Positions 36,671-48,560 of a stretch of DNA of 64,000 nt are shown here, piece by piece; positions within the stretch are counted from its first letter, which is position 1, and every line of letters begins with the position of its first letter. Origin of the DNA: Tachypleus tridentatus (lineage: Eukaryota; Arthropoda; Merostomata; Xiphosura; Limulidae). Where the stretch lies: the NCBI RefSeq assembly GCF_004210375.1, contig NC_134835.1, positions 73,562,447 to 73,626,446 of the forward strand. Direction: 5' to 3'. Under the pieces are notes generated by a model, which saw only the letters and a program-made list of their open reading frames with translations, ran no database searches and had not been told where the DNA came from. The translations under genes were made by a program, and so were the position numbers.

Positions 36671-36896
36671 GGGCCCGGCATGGCCAGATGGTTAAGGCAC
36701 TCGACTCGTAAACTGAGTATCAAACATGCTCGCCCTTTCAGCCATGGAGGCGTTATAATGTGACGGTCAATCCCACTGTTCATTAGTAAAAGAGTAGCCC
36801 AACAGTTGGCGGTGGGTCTTACACTGCTAAATTAGGGACAGCTAGCGCAGGTAGCCCTCGTGTAGCTTTGCGCGAAATTCAAAAAGAAACAAAACG
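36671..36896 (+). repeat. SINE-A with two internal deletions
   Basis: Head and tail are intact. The B-box region is deleted between 'CTGAGT' and 'ATCAAACATGC', and about 25 bases are lost after 'GGCGGTGGG'. Confidence 0.93.
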
Positions 36897-39800
36897 AATA
36901 AGACCTAACGTGCTCTCTCCCCGATAAACTTATATATTAGATCATTAAGCTAAAATTAAGTGTTAAAAAATAAATAAAATGAAATAAAAAATAATAAAGC
37001 AATATAAAAAATAAATATAATTAAAAACAAAAATACTAGTGCTAAAATAAAACAGGCCACCTATGTTCTAGACTTAGAAAATCGGAAAGAACAATAAACA
37101 TGGATATTGCCCTGAAAAGTTCCTGAGTTATGCTCATCACTCTGGCCCTCATGCATTTACTTTAAATATGTTAGTAAGTCCACTCTCACAATGAAAAGGA
37201 AGGAGGAAGAGGTCTAGCTTACCTGACCCTCTCGGGTATACAAAATTTTAGACACCCAAACACCTAGAGAGAGAGAGACCTAACGTTCTTTACGAATTTT
37301 TGTGACAAGCGATAAAAGTAAATCAAAACATGCTTCAAAGCATCAAGGAAAAGTATAGCCATTTGTATATATTATCAGCCAACCATCTGCCGCCTGCTAA
37401 CGTAAAAGTGAATCAAATAATTATTTGGCGTTGAGCTATATTTTTACATATAAACATAGGTAAGTAATGTTGTAATAAGATTATTCTTTATTAATACTTT
37501 TGCGCAAAAGACAAAACATCTTTACATGTTTGAAATATTTTCATAAACAAAACATTTTATTCTTTTAAATTTTTTCTGAAAATTTCCCTCGTGACATATT
37601 TTTACTGTTCACATTTTTTTCTTCGTTAGTGATGGTAACTGGCTCACCGTTTTATGAACATATCTTAAAGTACAGTGCATTAAATTGGGATTCGTTCATT
37701 TATCATTTTTTGAAATTCTTTTTATAGAAGAAAATTGAGTTTACGTTATAAAAGTAAAACTGTACATTCAAATAAACGATTTCCCAACTGACTTAAAACA
37801 TTTTATTTTGCCATGTCCGCGTACACAGTATAACTGTGAAAAGTGTTTTAAAAATAATAATAACAATTTTATATAATGTACAAATTTGTAATTTAAAAAC
37901 CATCAAAAACAGATAAATGGTGTAGTATTACACTCTACTTATATTAATGTTTTTTCTATAACTATATATTTTGATGTATGGATATTTTTAAATTAACATA
38001 AACACTTTCAGTCTTGAAATAATAATACTTACATGTACAGTCATCTAGTTTTAACAGTAGAAGAAAGATTAACAAACAAATAAGCTGGTGTTAATAGGAA
38101 TCTTTATTAAAAAATACATTAACAAACTGTAAGCTACTTGTTGCTAATAAGGCAGCTGACATGTGAAATAACGTCTTAGATTTAAAAATAAACATGACTT
38201 TTACGACATCCTCAATTGTTGTTATCCAGCGACAACAGATGAATTACCTGGTTTTAAAACAACACTTAAAGAATGTTAGTATCAATAAAAACAACTTTTA
38301 ATAACCAATAACATACATGTGAAACAAGGTGAAAAAAATGTTATTTGGATATTCTTGAGAATATATGCTTATGAAATAAAGCTAAGTAACATTGTTTAAG
38401 CAATGGAGATAAAACATTGAGGTTTTTAGGCTTAATGAGTGTGATAAAGACACGCTCAGAGCTCCAGCAACCACCCTTTTTACGCATTTTCTAAGTTCGT
38501 TTTGTTTGAATTTCCAATCAAAGATTTGCCTAAAAACATCATTATACTGAATTGGATATCTTGTACTGATTACAAACAGCAGCTGGAACATGTTTTAGAT
38601 ATCTTCCTATCTAGCGTAGTTGCAATTGGTATTCAACGATAACAAAATTACGTCACTTTATTGAATATCTCATGATGATTACAAATAACACTTGTCATAT
38701 GAGTCGATATGTCCAATCTAAATTATGAGTTTTTGTAATGAGCGAAAGACCACTTGAGCAGTGAGATGTGTAGGATAAAAGATAGATTTGAAATGTTATT
38801 TTTGTACATATTTGATTAGAAATATATGTAGAATAATTAAGAAGAATGTGAAAAAAAAACAAATTCCAGTTGATGAGTGGATGTACTTTCGTGAAACTCG
38901 AAAAAGTTCTAATTTGACAATAAATATGCACACGAATTTGTTTATTATTTTAATAACACAGCAATATAATTCCATGCAACAAATAAATCAAATACATCAC
39001 AAGAAAACAACATTTAGCTTTAATCAACTTAAGTACACGCAACAATAAAACTAACATTATTTGGTCACCTTTTACGCAAAACTTAAAAATGTATAAAATT
39101 TCCAATGGTTACCATCCTACAAATAAGCACACCTATCCATACTTTAAAAGATTACACAGTCTTCACATTACATAAGAAAGTGAGGATTCCCTGTGGTTTA
39201 ATCAGATATCTTTGTTTCTGTTTCCATAAATACATACCCATTATTGAAACCTCTAACAAAATATTGCTTTGTCAGTCAATGCCTGTATAATTTCAATGTG
39301 ATGTTATCAACCAAAGAGTTCGATGTTATTGTGATATTCCTTCTACAAAAGAATTAGAAGATAACAGAAGCAAATATTCACATAAAGAATCAATTCACTT
39401 GTTAAAGTTTCCTATCAAACACTTATTAGGGCACTAAGATATTCCAAATGCTTCACAGAAAACAAAATCGGAAACAAACATTTATAATGAGCTAATTAAG
39501 TTATTGTACATTCTTGAATAGAAATCTTCAACAATTATTCAAAGAAGAGGAATCCAGAACAAAAGACAATACTACAGATACTTCAATTCAGAGATATATT
39601 AATTGCTTCAAAATAGATAGAATAATCTACAATAATTAAACAAAATGAATCAAGGGACAAATCGAGCTTAGAAGCCGCAATTTTACCGGTAACAAAAAAG
39701 ATCAAACATATCTTATTTTCGATGCTACAGACTTAAATGCATACATTGAAAAAAAATTGAACGACTAATCTGTCAATAAATACTTATAAAAATCAAATCA

Positions 39801-40164
39801 AATCAAATAATAAGAACTTGGTGGTAGTATTTCCAACAAAGAATGTCTGCTCTCGTACTCGTAATATGTTGACAGAAAATTAATAATATTCACGCACTTT
39901 TCTCGCAGTTTCCAACGTAAACAAAGTTTATTTACAATGGTATGGAAATCACATTCTCTTTAAATCCAAGTTATAAAGTAATATTTTTTTTAAATGGTTT
40001 TCACGTATTTTATTATCTTTACACACTCCTTTTCAAAATATAAACAAATTAGGTGAGAAAAATATTCAAAGTGGACCATGAAAAGGGGAATCAAAACGAT
40101 ATTTCAAGAATAACATGTGAGATATGACAAACAATTATCAGCGGATTTCCAAACAAGTAATTTT

Positions 40165-40443
40165 TGTTGTTTGTTTGTTTTGGAATTTCGCACAAAGCTA
40201 CTCGAGGGCTATCTGTGCTAGCCGTCCCTAATTTAGCAGTGTAAGACTAGAGGGAAGGCAGCTAGTCATCACCACCCACCGCCAACTCTTGGGCTACTCT
40301 TTTACCAACGAATAGTGGGATTGACCGTCACATTATACACCCCCACGGCTGGGAGGGCGAGCATGTTTAGCGCGACACGAGCGCAAACCCGCGACCCTCG
40401 GATTACGAGTCGCACGCCTTACGCGCTCGGCCATGCCAGGCCT
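40165..40443 (-). repeat. SINE-A, young subfamily copy 1
   Basis: Full length. It shares with the 59.8-kb copy the diagnostic variants 'GGCTGGGAGGGCGAGC', 'TTTAGCGCGAC' and 'CCTTACGCGC', so the two belong to one subfamily. Confidence 0.95.
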
Positions 40444-41623
40444 TTCAAACAAGTAATAACACATGTATTTATGAATGATAATTGGTGTTATTTTATTAAA
40501 TACATTAAACAATTTCCCATATTTTCCCCGTAATACTCATTGATGTTGAAAAAAACGATCAATCCTTTAGTCTACTCACTACTTAAAAACACAGTCAGAA
40601 AATATTAATAATTTAATACAATACTTTGTACTTTATACTTTACGTAAACCTGAGTGAACTCGCATAGGCCTAAAAATAAGCGCCTCTATACATACAAATT
40701 ACAAGACAATAAATATATAGGCTAGATCTATTAACCGCAAAAGAATATCACTTTTGTTTAAACTAAATTCAAAACTACGTTATACGAAACCTCAGTGTAT
40801 CTTGTTTGCGTAGTCGTTTTGAGAGCACCTACAATTTATAGTTATAAGTTGTGTTTTATAATAACATTTAAAATACCCAACAAACACAAAAGTCAAAACA
40901 AGCAATTCAGACGATTATTTCTTCAATATTTGAAAGAGTCAGACATCCTCTGTTCGACAAAACAAATCATTTGCTGTTATTCAGGTTTCTAAGACTTTGC
41001 CTTAGCGATCGAAAGATTATGAATTTCTACTCGAGACATTATAAAGATTTTTTGTCAAGTTAAATTAATATTTTTCTAACTTGTTGTGTGTAAATAGTCT
41101 CATTATTTTTATCGAAAACATAACAGATATTTTATCTATTAAACTTAAGTATGAACTAAACAAAAAATAACTGAAAGCAAAATCAGCGTAATTTCATACA
41201 ACGATAAGCATGATTTTACAAGCCAGTGATTTCAGTTTAGAGAATACAGTTTCATAATATTCGTCAATGTTGAATACTATTATCTATTCTTTATATGATA
41301 ATGATATCAACAGAAATAAAAATTACTTAATATATGAAACACAGTCATATGTTTATATGAGAGTTTCAATAGTTTCCACTTTCAATCAACTGGGCAACAT
41401 TTATATTGGGAACATATAAAGATTAATAATACAAATCTAATAAATTTATTACCGCCAATAATGGTCTTGAAATATTCAAGAAATTATTGATGTAAAGTTT
41501 ATTTTTAATACTTTATGGGCACAGAATTTGCAAGAATTTTTAAGAAATATCTTAAAACAGACCCCCAGTTTGACAGCGATAAGTTTAGGGACTCAAACTG
41601 CTAAAGGTATAGCCAATAATTAC

Positions 41624-41629
41624 TTTATT
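41624..41629 (-). promoter_or_regulatory. Candidate poly(A) signal of ZP gene 1
   Basis: The first AATAAA hexamer I see on the minus strand downstream of the stop codon is at 41,629-41,624, implying a 3' UTR of about 0.7 kb. Other hexamers follow, for example near 41,500 and 41,450. In DNA this AT-rich the hexamer is weak evidence. Confidence 0.3.
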
Positions 41630-42326
41630 CTAAAATAAATAAACAAATTATTGAACACCGTGAAAAGTAAAGTTGACTTTGAAGCCAATATCTCAGTTTC
41701 AAGATTTCGAAATAGTCAGCTTCATGTCCAAGATAGAAAACTAAAACATTTTTAGAAACTCCTTACAAATATTAAACATACAGTTTTGTTTTTGGTGAAA
41801 AGTAATATTTCAAATATTGTTTCGTAAATCTAAACAACTTACTCTTTTAACATAAAATATAATACTGAGTATCACAAGTACTATAAAATTACTAAAGGCT
41901 ACTTCAAATACTTTTGATTGTACTTTATCTTTTGCTGACTTGCTTCTTCAAAACGTGGACAGCATTAAAATTAAAACTGTACACGTAATCACGTGTATGA
42001 GGAAAACTAACTTATTGAAAAATTATTTGATTAAAATGTTGTTACAATATTACGAAATTATCAAATTTGTAATGAGCGCTTACTTTTAAAGAAATATGGA
42101 TATTTTACAAAATAAGATATTTACAGTAGTTTACTATAAGTAAATAAAACTAGTATTAGATATAGGTTTTAGTTAATTATTATAATATTCTATAACATAT
42201 TATTCAGGCAATCGAATAACTTAAATGAAAAAAGTTCAAATAAACAACGAATGGACTACTAAAGAAAAAGTGACGTGACTTGACTTTGAGCACAGAAATA
42301 TTTTAAAATAAGTTGTTTATCTACAA

Positions 42327-44078
42327 TTATTTAAATAACTGTTTCTTCTTTAAGGTTGGCAGGTCATATGGCATTGATGTAGTGCCATCTAGTGATCGCT
42401 GCTTGAGACAAAGAAAAGCTGATAAGAGAGAAGAAATTACCAAGATAGCCAGCAGTACCACCAGTGAAGCTGCAAAACCAGGAGCCGACATACAGATAAC
42501 ATTGTCACGATCTCTTCTTTGGGTGTAATTTACTGACGCTGAAGCATTATTTTTCAATGAAAAGGCCAAATCTCCAACCGAAACTACACGAATAACTCTG
42601 TTCAATCCGACTTGGGTCATCTCTTCTAGCGAGGCATTAGAGTCACTACCTGAAATATGGGTTCCAATCTTTTTGCTGACGTCACGTTCCTCACGTGGTC
42701 TACCGGCGGGGATGTAGCCAGGAGGAGTCCTTTGGATATCTTCTCGAACAATATTAGGTTCCACAGGATAGGCGCATTGTTCGGGACATTGGTACCTGCA
42801 GATCTGAATAGTACACTGGAAGTGAACTTCCATAGAGTCTGGAAACTTAAAAGCCTGGAAATGTGCATAAGATAGAACAGACGCACTGGATCCAAAATTT
42901 TTAATTTTTGTAAATCTACTCATGAGCTTAGGCCTAACAATACAGCCTCTACCATCAACAAGTTCGATAGGTGCTCGCTTGCCATCATGAGCAATACAGT
43001 TTCTGACCAGCATATCGAATCTATTCTCTTCATCCTTTATAGCTAGTACCATTGTCATGGTCTGACCAATCTTGACGATTCCAGCTGCTTCACTAGCCCA
43101 AGGCCCCTTACCTACCTGGATCTGCATCCAACACCCTACGTTGTCTCCAGCAAAATCAGCTCGCACTACATCTAACATGTCCACTGGGAAAGGACGAAAA
43201 GTAACAGCCTTTTCATATTGATCATGCCAGGTGCAACGTAGTTTCCGAGCTTGATCCCACACCTCTTGTACTTGGGGATCGTACTGGACTATGATAGTGT
43301 TCTCGAAAAACGTGCCACTACCACTGTTTTCGCCATAGCCATAAAATCCATTCTGCGTGTTTCCTGTAGTTCCACAACTATTAATAGAAACGTCGAAGTA
43401 AACACTTTTTCTACCTGATCCTGCAGGTAGGTAAACACAGCTACCGTAATTATAGTGGCCTTTACTAAATATGATTCCGTGGAAAGGTTTATCAAAATCG
43501 ATAGCAACTTTCATCAAATTTTTCTCGCATTTCACATCCAAATGAACAATCTTAGGCATCTCAGGCTGAGGTAATGGCCAATGATCAGTTCCAGGAAGGT
43601 TGGGAAATCCTGGGAAATTGCTACTCTGTGGTTCTGATCCAAATCCTTGATGGTCACTAAGACCATTAGATCCTCCTAATTCCTCGGGCCTTTCATTAGA
43701 AAGATAGACAGGTTGAAGAGGACCATAACTACCTAATCCATCTTGGTTGGACTGATGTCCTGCAACATACCCTCCTGTTCTTCCTAGTTTTGCATGCTGG
43801 GCCAAAGAAGGCAAAATAAGTGAGCCATGAAGACTAGGTAGTGGCAAAGGAACGGGAATGGGAGGAATGTTGTGATTAGACAACAGTGGACCAAATCCTG
43901 ACTTGTGAGGAGATTGTGGTGTTGGAAGCTGATACTGATTTGAAGGAGAATAATCTGTTTCTTCCAAGGTTTTCTGACCTTCTGCTGTTTCTAAATCACT
44001 ACTAGATAGCTTTTCTGAGGTTTTGGCAGAAATTCCCTTTTCAAACTTTTCATGTGTTTCTTCAGTTGCAAGAGAAAC
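42327..44078 (-). CDS. ZP gene 1, exon 3: ZP-domain transmembrane matrix protein
   Basis: One exon of 583 codons, entered at an AG acceptor (44,080-44,079) and ending at the stop at 42,327. With exon 2 the protein is 598 residues. Using that numbering: residues 16-190 are a Pro/Gly/Ser-rich low-complexity region. The ZP module spans about 193-452, starting 'VHLDVKCEKN', with cysteines near 199, 229, 250, 297, 331, 376, 394, 437, 442, 446 and 450. It includes conserved blocks such as 'ENTIIVQYDPQVQEVWDQAR' and 'GDNVGCWMQIQVGKGPW'. A furin-type site REER lies at 477-480. A hydrophobic helix spans about 547-573 and is followed by a 25-residue basic tail ending KKKQLFK. This is the layout of arthropod apical-matrix ZP proteins (dusky, miniature, dusky-like, trynity and relatives), which are anchored in the apical membrane and released by furin. 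The conserved blocks suggest the trynity-like side of the family, from memory; exact orthology is not settled. Confidence 0.95.
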   Translation of the reverse strand, partial: VSLATEETHEKFEKGISAKTSEKLSSSDLETAEGQKTLEETDYSPSNQYQLPTPQSPHKSGFGPLLSNHNIPPIPVPLPLPSLHGSLILPSLAQHAKLGRTGGYVAGHQSNQDGLGSYGPLQPVYLSNERPEELGGSNGLSDHQGFGSEPQSSNFPGFPNLPGTDHWPLPQPEMPKIVHLDVKCEKNLMKVAIDFDKPFHGIIFSKGHYNYGSCVYLPAGSGRKSVYFDVSINSCGTTGNTQNGFYGYGENSGSGTFFENTIIVQYDPQVQEVWDQARKLRCTWHDQYEKAVTFRPFPVDMLDVVRADFAGDNVGCWMQIQVGKGPWASEAAGIVKIGQTMTMVLAIKDEENRFDMLVRNCIAHDGKRAPIELVDGRGCIVRPKLMSRFTKIKNFGSSASVLSYAHFQAFKFPDSMEVHFQCTIQICRYQCPEQCAYPVEPNIVREDIQRTPPGYIPAGRPREERDVSKKIGTHISGSDSNASLEEMTQVGLNRVIRVVSVGDLAFSLKNNASASVNYTQRRDRDNVICMSAPGFAASLVVLLAILVISSLLSAFLCLKQRSLDGTTSMPYDLPTLKKKQLFK

Positions 44079-44093
44079 CTGAAATTATCGCAA

Positions 44094-44113
44094 TATATAT
44101 ATATATATATATT
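44094..44113. repeat. (AT)n microsatellite in ZP gene 1 intron 2
   Basis: A TA run starts just upstream (minus-strand sense) of the exon 3 acceptor, within about 20 bases of the splice site. Confidence 0.9.
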
Positions 44114-44220
44114 GTTTTACAAAAAAACTGAATTATTAATCAATTTAAGACGAAAATATTATTTAGAAAAAATAATGCATATTATCAAGAAATACATATG
44201 GAATTGATTTAAGATATATG

Positions 44221-44348
44221 CCCCCCTCCAGTGGCACAGCGGTATGTCTGCGAACTCACACCGCTAAAAACGGGTTTTGATACCCGTGGTGGGCAGAGCA
44301 CAAATAGCCCATTGTTTAGTTTTGTGCTTAATTCTAAACACACAAACT
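44221..44348 (+). repeat. SINE-B, full length (reference copy)
   Basis: SINE-B is a second tRNA-derived SINE of about 125 bp. Its head reads 'CCAGTGGCACAGCGGTATGT', its B-box-like part 'GGTTTTGATACCCGTGG', and its 3' part 'AGCCCATTGT...GTGCTTAATT', followed by an A/C-rich tail. This copy lies in ZP gene 1 intron 2, close to the exon 3 acceptor. Confidence 0.9.
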
Positions 44349-44521
44349 AAGGAATATATTCACCATAGAAAAAGTAAAATTCGAGAGATTAAATACGAAT
44401 ATGTAAATCTTAATAAGTACTTCCTTTAATGTACAGATGGCAGCACAATCAATGTTAAGTTATCTTGAAAACTTCATTACCGTATTTTGAACTTCTATAA
44501 CTCGTATTTATTATATACACA

Positions 44522-46088
44522 CACTGTTGTCCAAAATCTTAAGGCCAATGAACATGAAGAAAAAATATGACTTTTGCATTGTTTGACTCAACCACTTATT
44601 TGAGTAGAGCTTCGAAAAATGAAAATAAGAAAAGGGGAAAAAAACAAAAAAACCTTTTAGCATTCAATAGGGAAAATGGGAACACAATGAAATTAGCCTT
44701 AATACTAGCTGGTCAAAAGTTTAAGACCATACTGAATCGAAGCATTAATCGGTAAATACGTAACGGAATTTTGTCATTTGTGTTCAAGCATTAGCGTTGT
44801 CAACATCTCTCACTGACATCTCCTGTGTCACATTAGGTAAAAACATGGCAAAGGCTAAAAACTTGACAGAGTTTGAACGTGGCAGAATTGTCGAGCTGCA
44901 AAAGCAAGGTCTCTCTTCACGTGCCATCGCTGGTGAGATTGGGCGTAGTAAAACTGCTGTTACAAATTTCTTAAAAGACCCTGAGGGATACGGAACGAGA
45001 ATTACAAGTGGTTGGCCCAAGAAATTTTCGCCGGCATTGAGCAGGATGATGCGATGGATTGTTCGGCAAGACACCAGCCGATTGTCGAACTGTATTAAGG
45101 CCCTTATGGACGCAGAATGCAGCTCAAGAACAATAAGGCGGCATCTACGAGAAAAAGGCATTAAAAACCGTAAATGTCTTTGAAGGCCACACCTCCTTCC
45201 ATACCACGAAACAGCTCGATTAAACTTTGCTGAGAAGCACCAAACATGGGACATAGAAACGTGGAAGAAGGTTTTGTTCTCTGATGAGAAAAAATTTAAC
45301 CTGGATGATCCAACGTTACTGGCACAATAAGGATATCCCACCAGAGACATTATCTACACAACACAGTGGAGGAGGTTCGATCATGATCTGGGGTGCTTTC
45401 TTATTCCATGAAACAATGGAGATTCAGATTATACAGGGGCATCAAACAGAGGCTGGCTGCATGTTGGAGAGAGCATCCTTATTGACTCAAGACCCTCGCT
45501 TGTGGGAAAATGACTGGGTGTTTCAGCAGGACAATGTTGCAATCCACAATGCCCGCAGGACAAAGGACTTTTTCATGGTGAATAACGTGATTCTTTTGGA
45601 CCATCCAGCGTGTTCGACCCGAACTGAACCCCATTGAAAATGTTTGGGGTGGATGGCAAGGGAAGTCTATAGAAATGGACGTCAATTCCAAACAGTGCAT
45701 GATCTTCGTGAAGCCATCTTCACTACTTGGGATAACATTCCAGCCAGCCTTCTGCAAATGCTTATATTGACCAAGCCAAAACGAATGTTTGAAGTTATTC
45801 GCAATGACGGCCGTGAAACTCACGACTGAGATCTCTTGTTGGGTATTTCCTACCCTGTTTAGGACTTCTTTTTGGTATGGTCTTAAACTTTTGACCAGCT
45901 AGTGTTTAGGCTAATTTCATAGTGTTCACATTTTCCATATTAAATGCTTAAAAAGCTTTTTATTTTTACTTTCCCTTTTCTTATTTTCATCTTTCGAAGC
46001 TCTACTCAAATAAGTGGTTGAGTCTAACAACGCAAAATGCATATTTTTTTCTTTATGTTTATTGGCCTTAAGATTTTGGCCAGCAGTG
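44522..46088 (+). mobile_element. Tc1-like DNA transposon, full length but inactive
   Basis: A 1,567-bp element with inverted terminal repeats of about 120 bp (44,522-44,640 and about 45,965-46,088). The ends read CACTGTTGTCCAAAATC on the left and, in complement, CACTGCTGGCCAAAATC on the right. The right end is followed by TA; the matching left dinucleotide is CA, so the TA duplication has decayed. The repeats share long near-identical blocks, including 'CCACTTATTTGAGTAGAGC'. The interior encodes a transposase on the plus strand, broken by frameshifts. The element sits within ZP gene 1 intron 2, antisense to the gene. Confidence 0.9.
44845..45829 (+). pseudogene. Tc1-like transposase, frameshifted
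   Basis: The frame starts at the ATG at 44,845 (MAKAKNLTEFERGRIVELQ). The N-terminal part has a paired-like helix-turn-helix ('SRAIAGEIGRSKTAVTNFL') and then a second DNA-binding segment. A stop at 45,181-45,183 interrupts it. The same frame continues through the first catalytic aspartate region ('[11 protein letters not shown]') until a small deletion near 45,310 shifts the frame. The second aspartate lies in '[14 protein letters not shown]'. The third catalytic region, normally the 'PxxNPIENVW' block, is broken by a further indel near 45,615-45,640, after which the C-terminus resumes to 45,829. The DDE order and spacing fit the Tc1 group; the protein cannot be made intact. Confidence 0.9.
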
Positions 46089-46650
46089 TATGTGTATATA
46101 TGTATACTGACTAAAGACATACAAGATACAAAATTTGTTAATCGATATTACTGTAAAGTAATGTATTTCTTTACTCTATGTTTTAATTTCACATTATTAT
46201 TTATAGGTCAGTTGGAAAATAAGAATTTAGAAGTTGTCTCTTTAAATTGTTTGATTGATTTATCGACCATAGCCTGGTCGCCAACCATCAAATGCAGATA
46301 GATCGCAAAAAATATATAACTAATCCGATAGCAGAATTATCTAAGTATTAATTAGCCACTGTAAATATATGACCCAACAAAATTAAGCAGCAAACCATAT
46401 CTTTACAAACAATAGTGATAAAAAAATTCAAAAACGAGACAGTCATGTTTCAACTCATACTATACCTAATTTATAATTAAGCCTTTTACGATTAAATCTC
46501 TATAGTAAAAAAACTAAACACATTAAACTTTATTTGTAATTTCCCTACTTTCGTTATCTTGGGATGAGGTTCTGGTAATTCATTCTCGGTATTAAAACTT
46601 TAGAAAAAACGGTTCCTAGGAGATACAATAATTTTATTAAATTATCAAAA

Positions 46651-46925
46651 AGGCCTGGCATGGCCAGGTGGTTAAGGTGCTCGACTCCTAATTTGAGAGT
46701 CGCGGGTTCGAATCCCCGTCACACCAAACATGCTCATCATTTCAGCCGCGAGGGCGATATAATGTACAGTCAATCCCACTATTCGGTGATAAAAGAGTAG
46801 CCCAAGAGTTGGAAGTGGGTGGTAATGGCTAGGTGCCTTCCCTCTAGTCTTACACTGCTAAATTAGGGACGGCTAGCGCAGATAGCCCTCGTGTAGCTTT
46901 GCGCGAAAATCAAAAACAAACAAAT
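46651..46925 (+). repeat. SINE-A, full length, in ZP gene 1 intron 2
   Basis: Complete copy with an intact B box ('GGGTTCGAATCCCC') and a CTCCTAA anticodon loop instead of CTCGTAA. Confidence 0.95.
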
Positions 46926-47937
46926 TATCACAATATTTCGTCACCCACTTCAAAGAGCAACGCCCGGTCCTGGCCAGAAGCAGCTTCCAGGTCAGGGTTA
47001 GTTGCAAAAGAAGTCTGCATGCGTTATTTCCCGCCATCGTCTAAGTTCATCAGGAAGAAAAGCAACACGTAAAAATTCGAGAGTCTGGTTCTGCCGACGG
47101 CGGTTTAAGTTTTTACACAGCATAACAAACTAAAAGAAAATTGGTCTCATTCCCCCTTTCCCCCAGCACGTGTAAACTTTCTATGAGAACGAGATTTAGT
47201 TACTCCCAATGACAGGTTTGATCAACAGGTTTGTTAAGCAGCAGGGAACGGAACTGGTAGTGACAGCCGTTGCCCAAGGGAACCGATTAGGGCAAATACA
47301 CTGTTATATCTTCCGATCCGTTACCTATTTCCCTAGCTAGTGACCACGGAAGATCGGGGGAAGCTGCTTTAAAGATTCAACTTTAGAATATGCTTGTCTC
47401 GTGCAGCTGCTGAGTCTGTGATGATCTTGTGGGCTAGAGTACCGGTAAATCCCCTGTGGCGGCACTATTACACACTTTCCACTAAAACCGGGAAGTGATG
47501 TTGATTACATGGTAACCCGGATGTCTTATCATATGTGAGCGTATGTTCCAAATCAGTATTTAGGATTAACGGATGAAATTATTAATTTGACGTAAGCGTA
47601 CAAAATTGTACACAGTTAAGAACGGTGATATATGCAGTAAATTAAATGAAATGTGTTATAATGTTTGTAATATTAACATGAATTTTAAAACTGGCCACAT
47701 AAAATCTTTCTCAAACCATTCATCCACATTAACCTAAAGATGAATATTAATACCACTCCCAGTTTGCCCCTGAAGAAGAAAGGTCCACTTGTCGAAAGCG
47801 CTTGGGTTATAGGGTTTCTATTCCATTTTTATCAAGACTTCTTTAACCTACGTGTTTTAGAACATCATGAAAATACCACTGCTTATAAATCAAGAGATAA
47901 TATCTGCCGTGATAAGTCAAACTCAATGAAAGAAGGT

Positions 47938-48198
47938 TGTTTGTTTTTTTGGGGGATTCTCTGCAAAGCTATACGAGGGCTATTTGCGCTAGCCAGACCT
48001 ACCGAAAACTGAGGGAAAACAACTAGTCATCACCACCCAGCGTCAATTCTTAGACTACTTCTTTACAAACAAATAGTGAGGTTGACCGTAAAATTATAAC
48101 GCCTCCACAGCTGAAAAGGCGAGTATGTTTGGGGGGAAGGAAACTCAAACCAACGACTCTCAGATTGCTAATCGAGTGCCCTACCTACCACCTGGCCG
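47938..48198 (-). repeat. SINE-A, diverged, in ZP gene 1 intron 2
   Basis: Recognisable tail ('GCAAAGCTATACGAGGGCT'), 'GTTGACCGTAAAATTATAAC' and head 'CCACCTGGCCG'. Confidence 0.87.
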
Positions 48199-48358
48199 AA
48201 GAATGTTGTATACGGATTTCTAAGCGATTTTACTCACAAAAGGAGGAACAAGAGGCAGAAAAAGTATAGCCCAAATGAAATATTTTTACAACTGGCTGGA
48301 TCCTTATAAGTATGTTTATTTTTTCGTGGCTAAGCTAATAAGAATATATGTCACAGTC

Positions 48359-48560
48359 TCTAATTTTCAACTACTGACAGAGGAGAAGTAACAGACTGGC
48401 AGCACCCACTGCCAATTCTTGGGTTACTTTTATTATCGAATAATAGAACTGAATATCACATCATGATGTCCCAATGGCTGAGAGAGCAAACATGTTGGAC
48501 ACCGTGATTCGATTTTGTAAGCTGCAGATTGCGAATAGAGCGCCCTGATCACAATCATTA
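48359..48560 (-). repeat. SINE-A, old 3'-deleted copy
   Basis: Only the head-proximal part is clear ('CCCACTGCCAATTCTTGGG', 'AATGGCTGAGAGAGC'). Confidence 0.65.

Larger units (their letters stand above)
33677..41600. other. Intergenic block between the ZP genes, right part
   Basis: Contains four SINE-A and two SINE-B copies and, at 37,223-37,263, a short exon-like segment given as a finding. The long stretches 33,700-35,280 and 37,270-40,160 are very AT-rich with no recognised feature. A two-copy duplication ('CCCGGACGAG' / 'CTCGGACGAG' plus 'TATATTACGTA') lies at about 34,080-34,160. Confidence 0.6.

Noticed and set aside
42626..43507. Other frames overlapping ZP gene 1
   Set aside because: They are shadows in alternative frames of the 583-codon ZP exon.
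43965..43967. Start of the ZP gene 1 protein at 43,967
   Set aside because: The codon there is TTG within a longer open exon that reaches an AG acceptor at 44,080-44,079; the real ATG is in the upstream exon at 49,865.
44784..45350. 188-codon frame on the minus strand
   Set aside because: It is antisense to the Tc1-like transposase, which has clear motifs on the plus strand.
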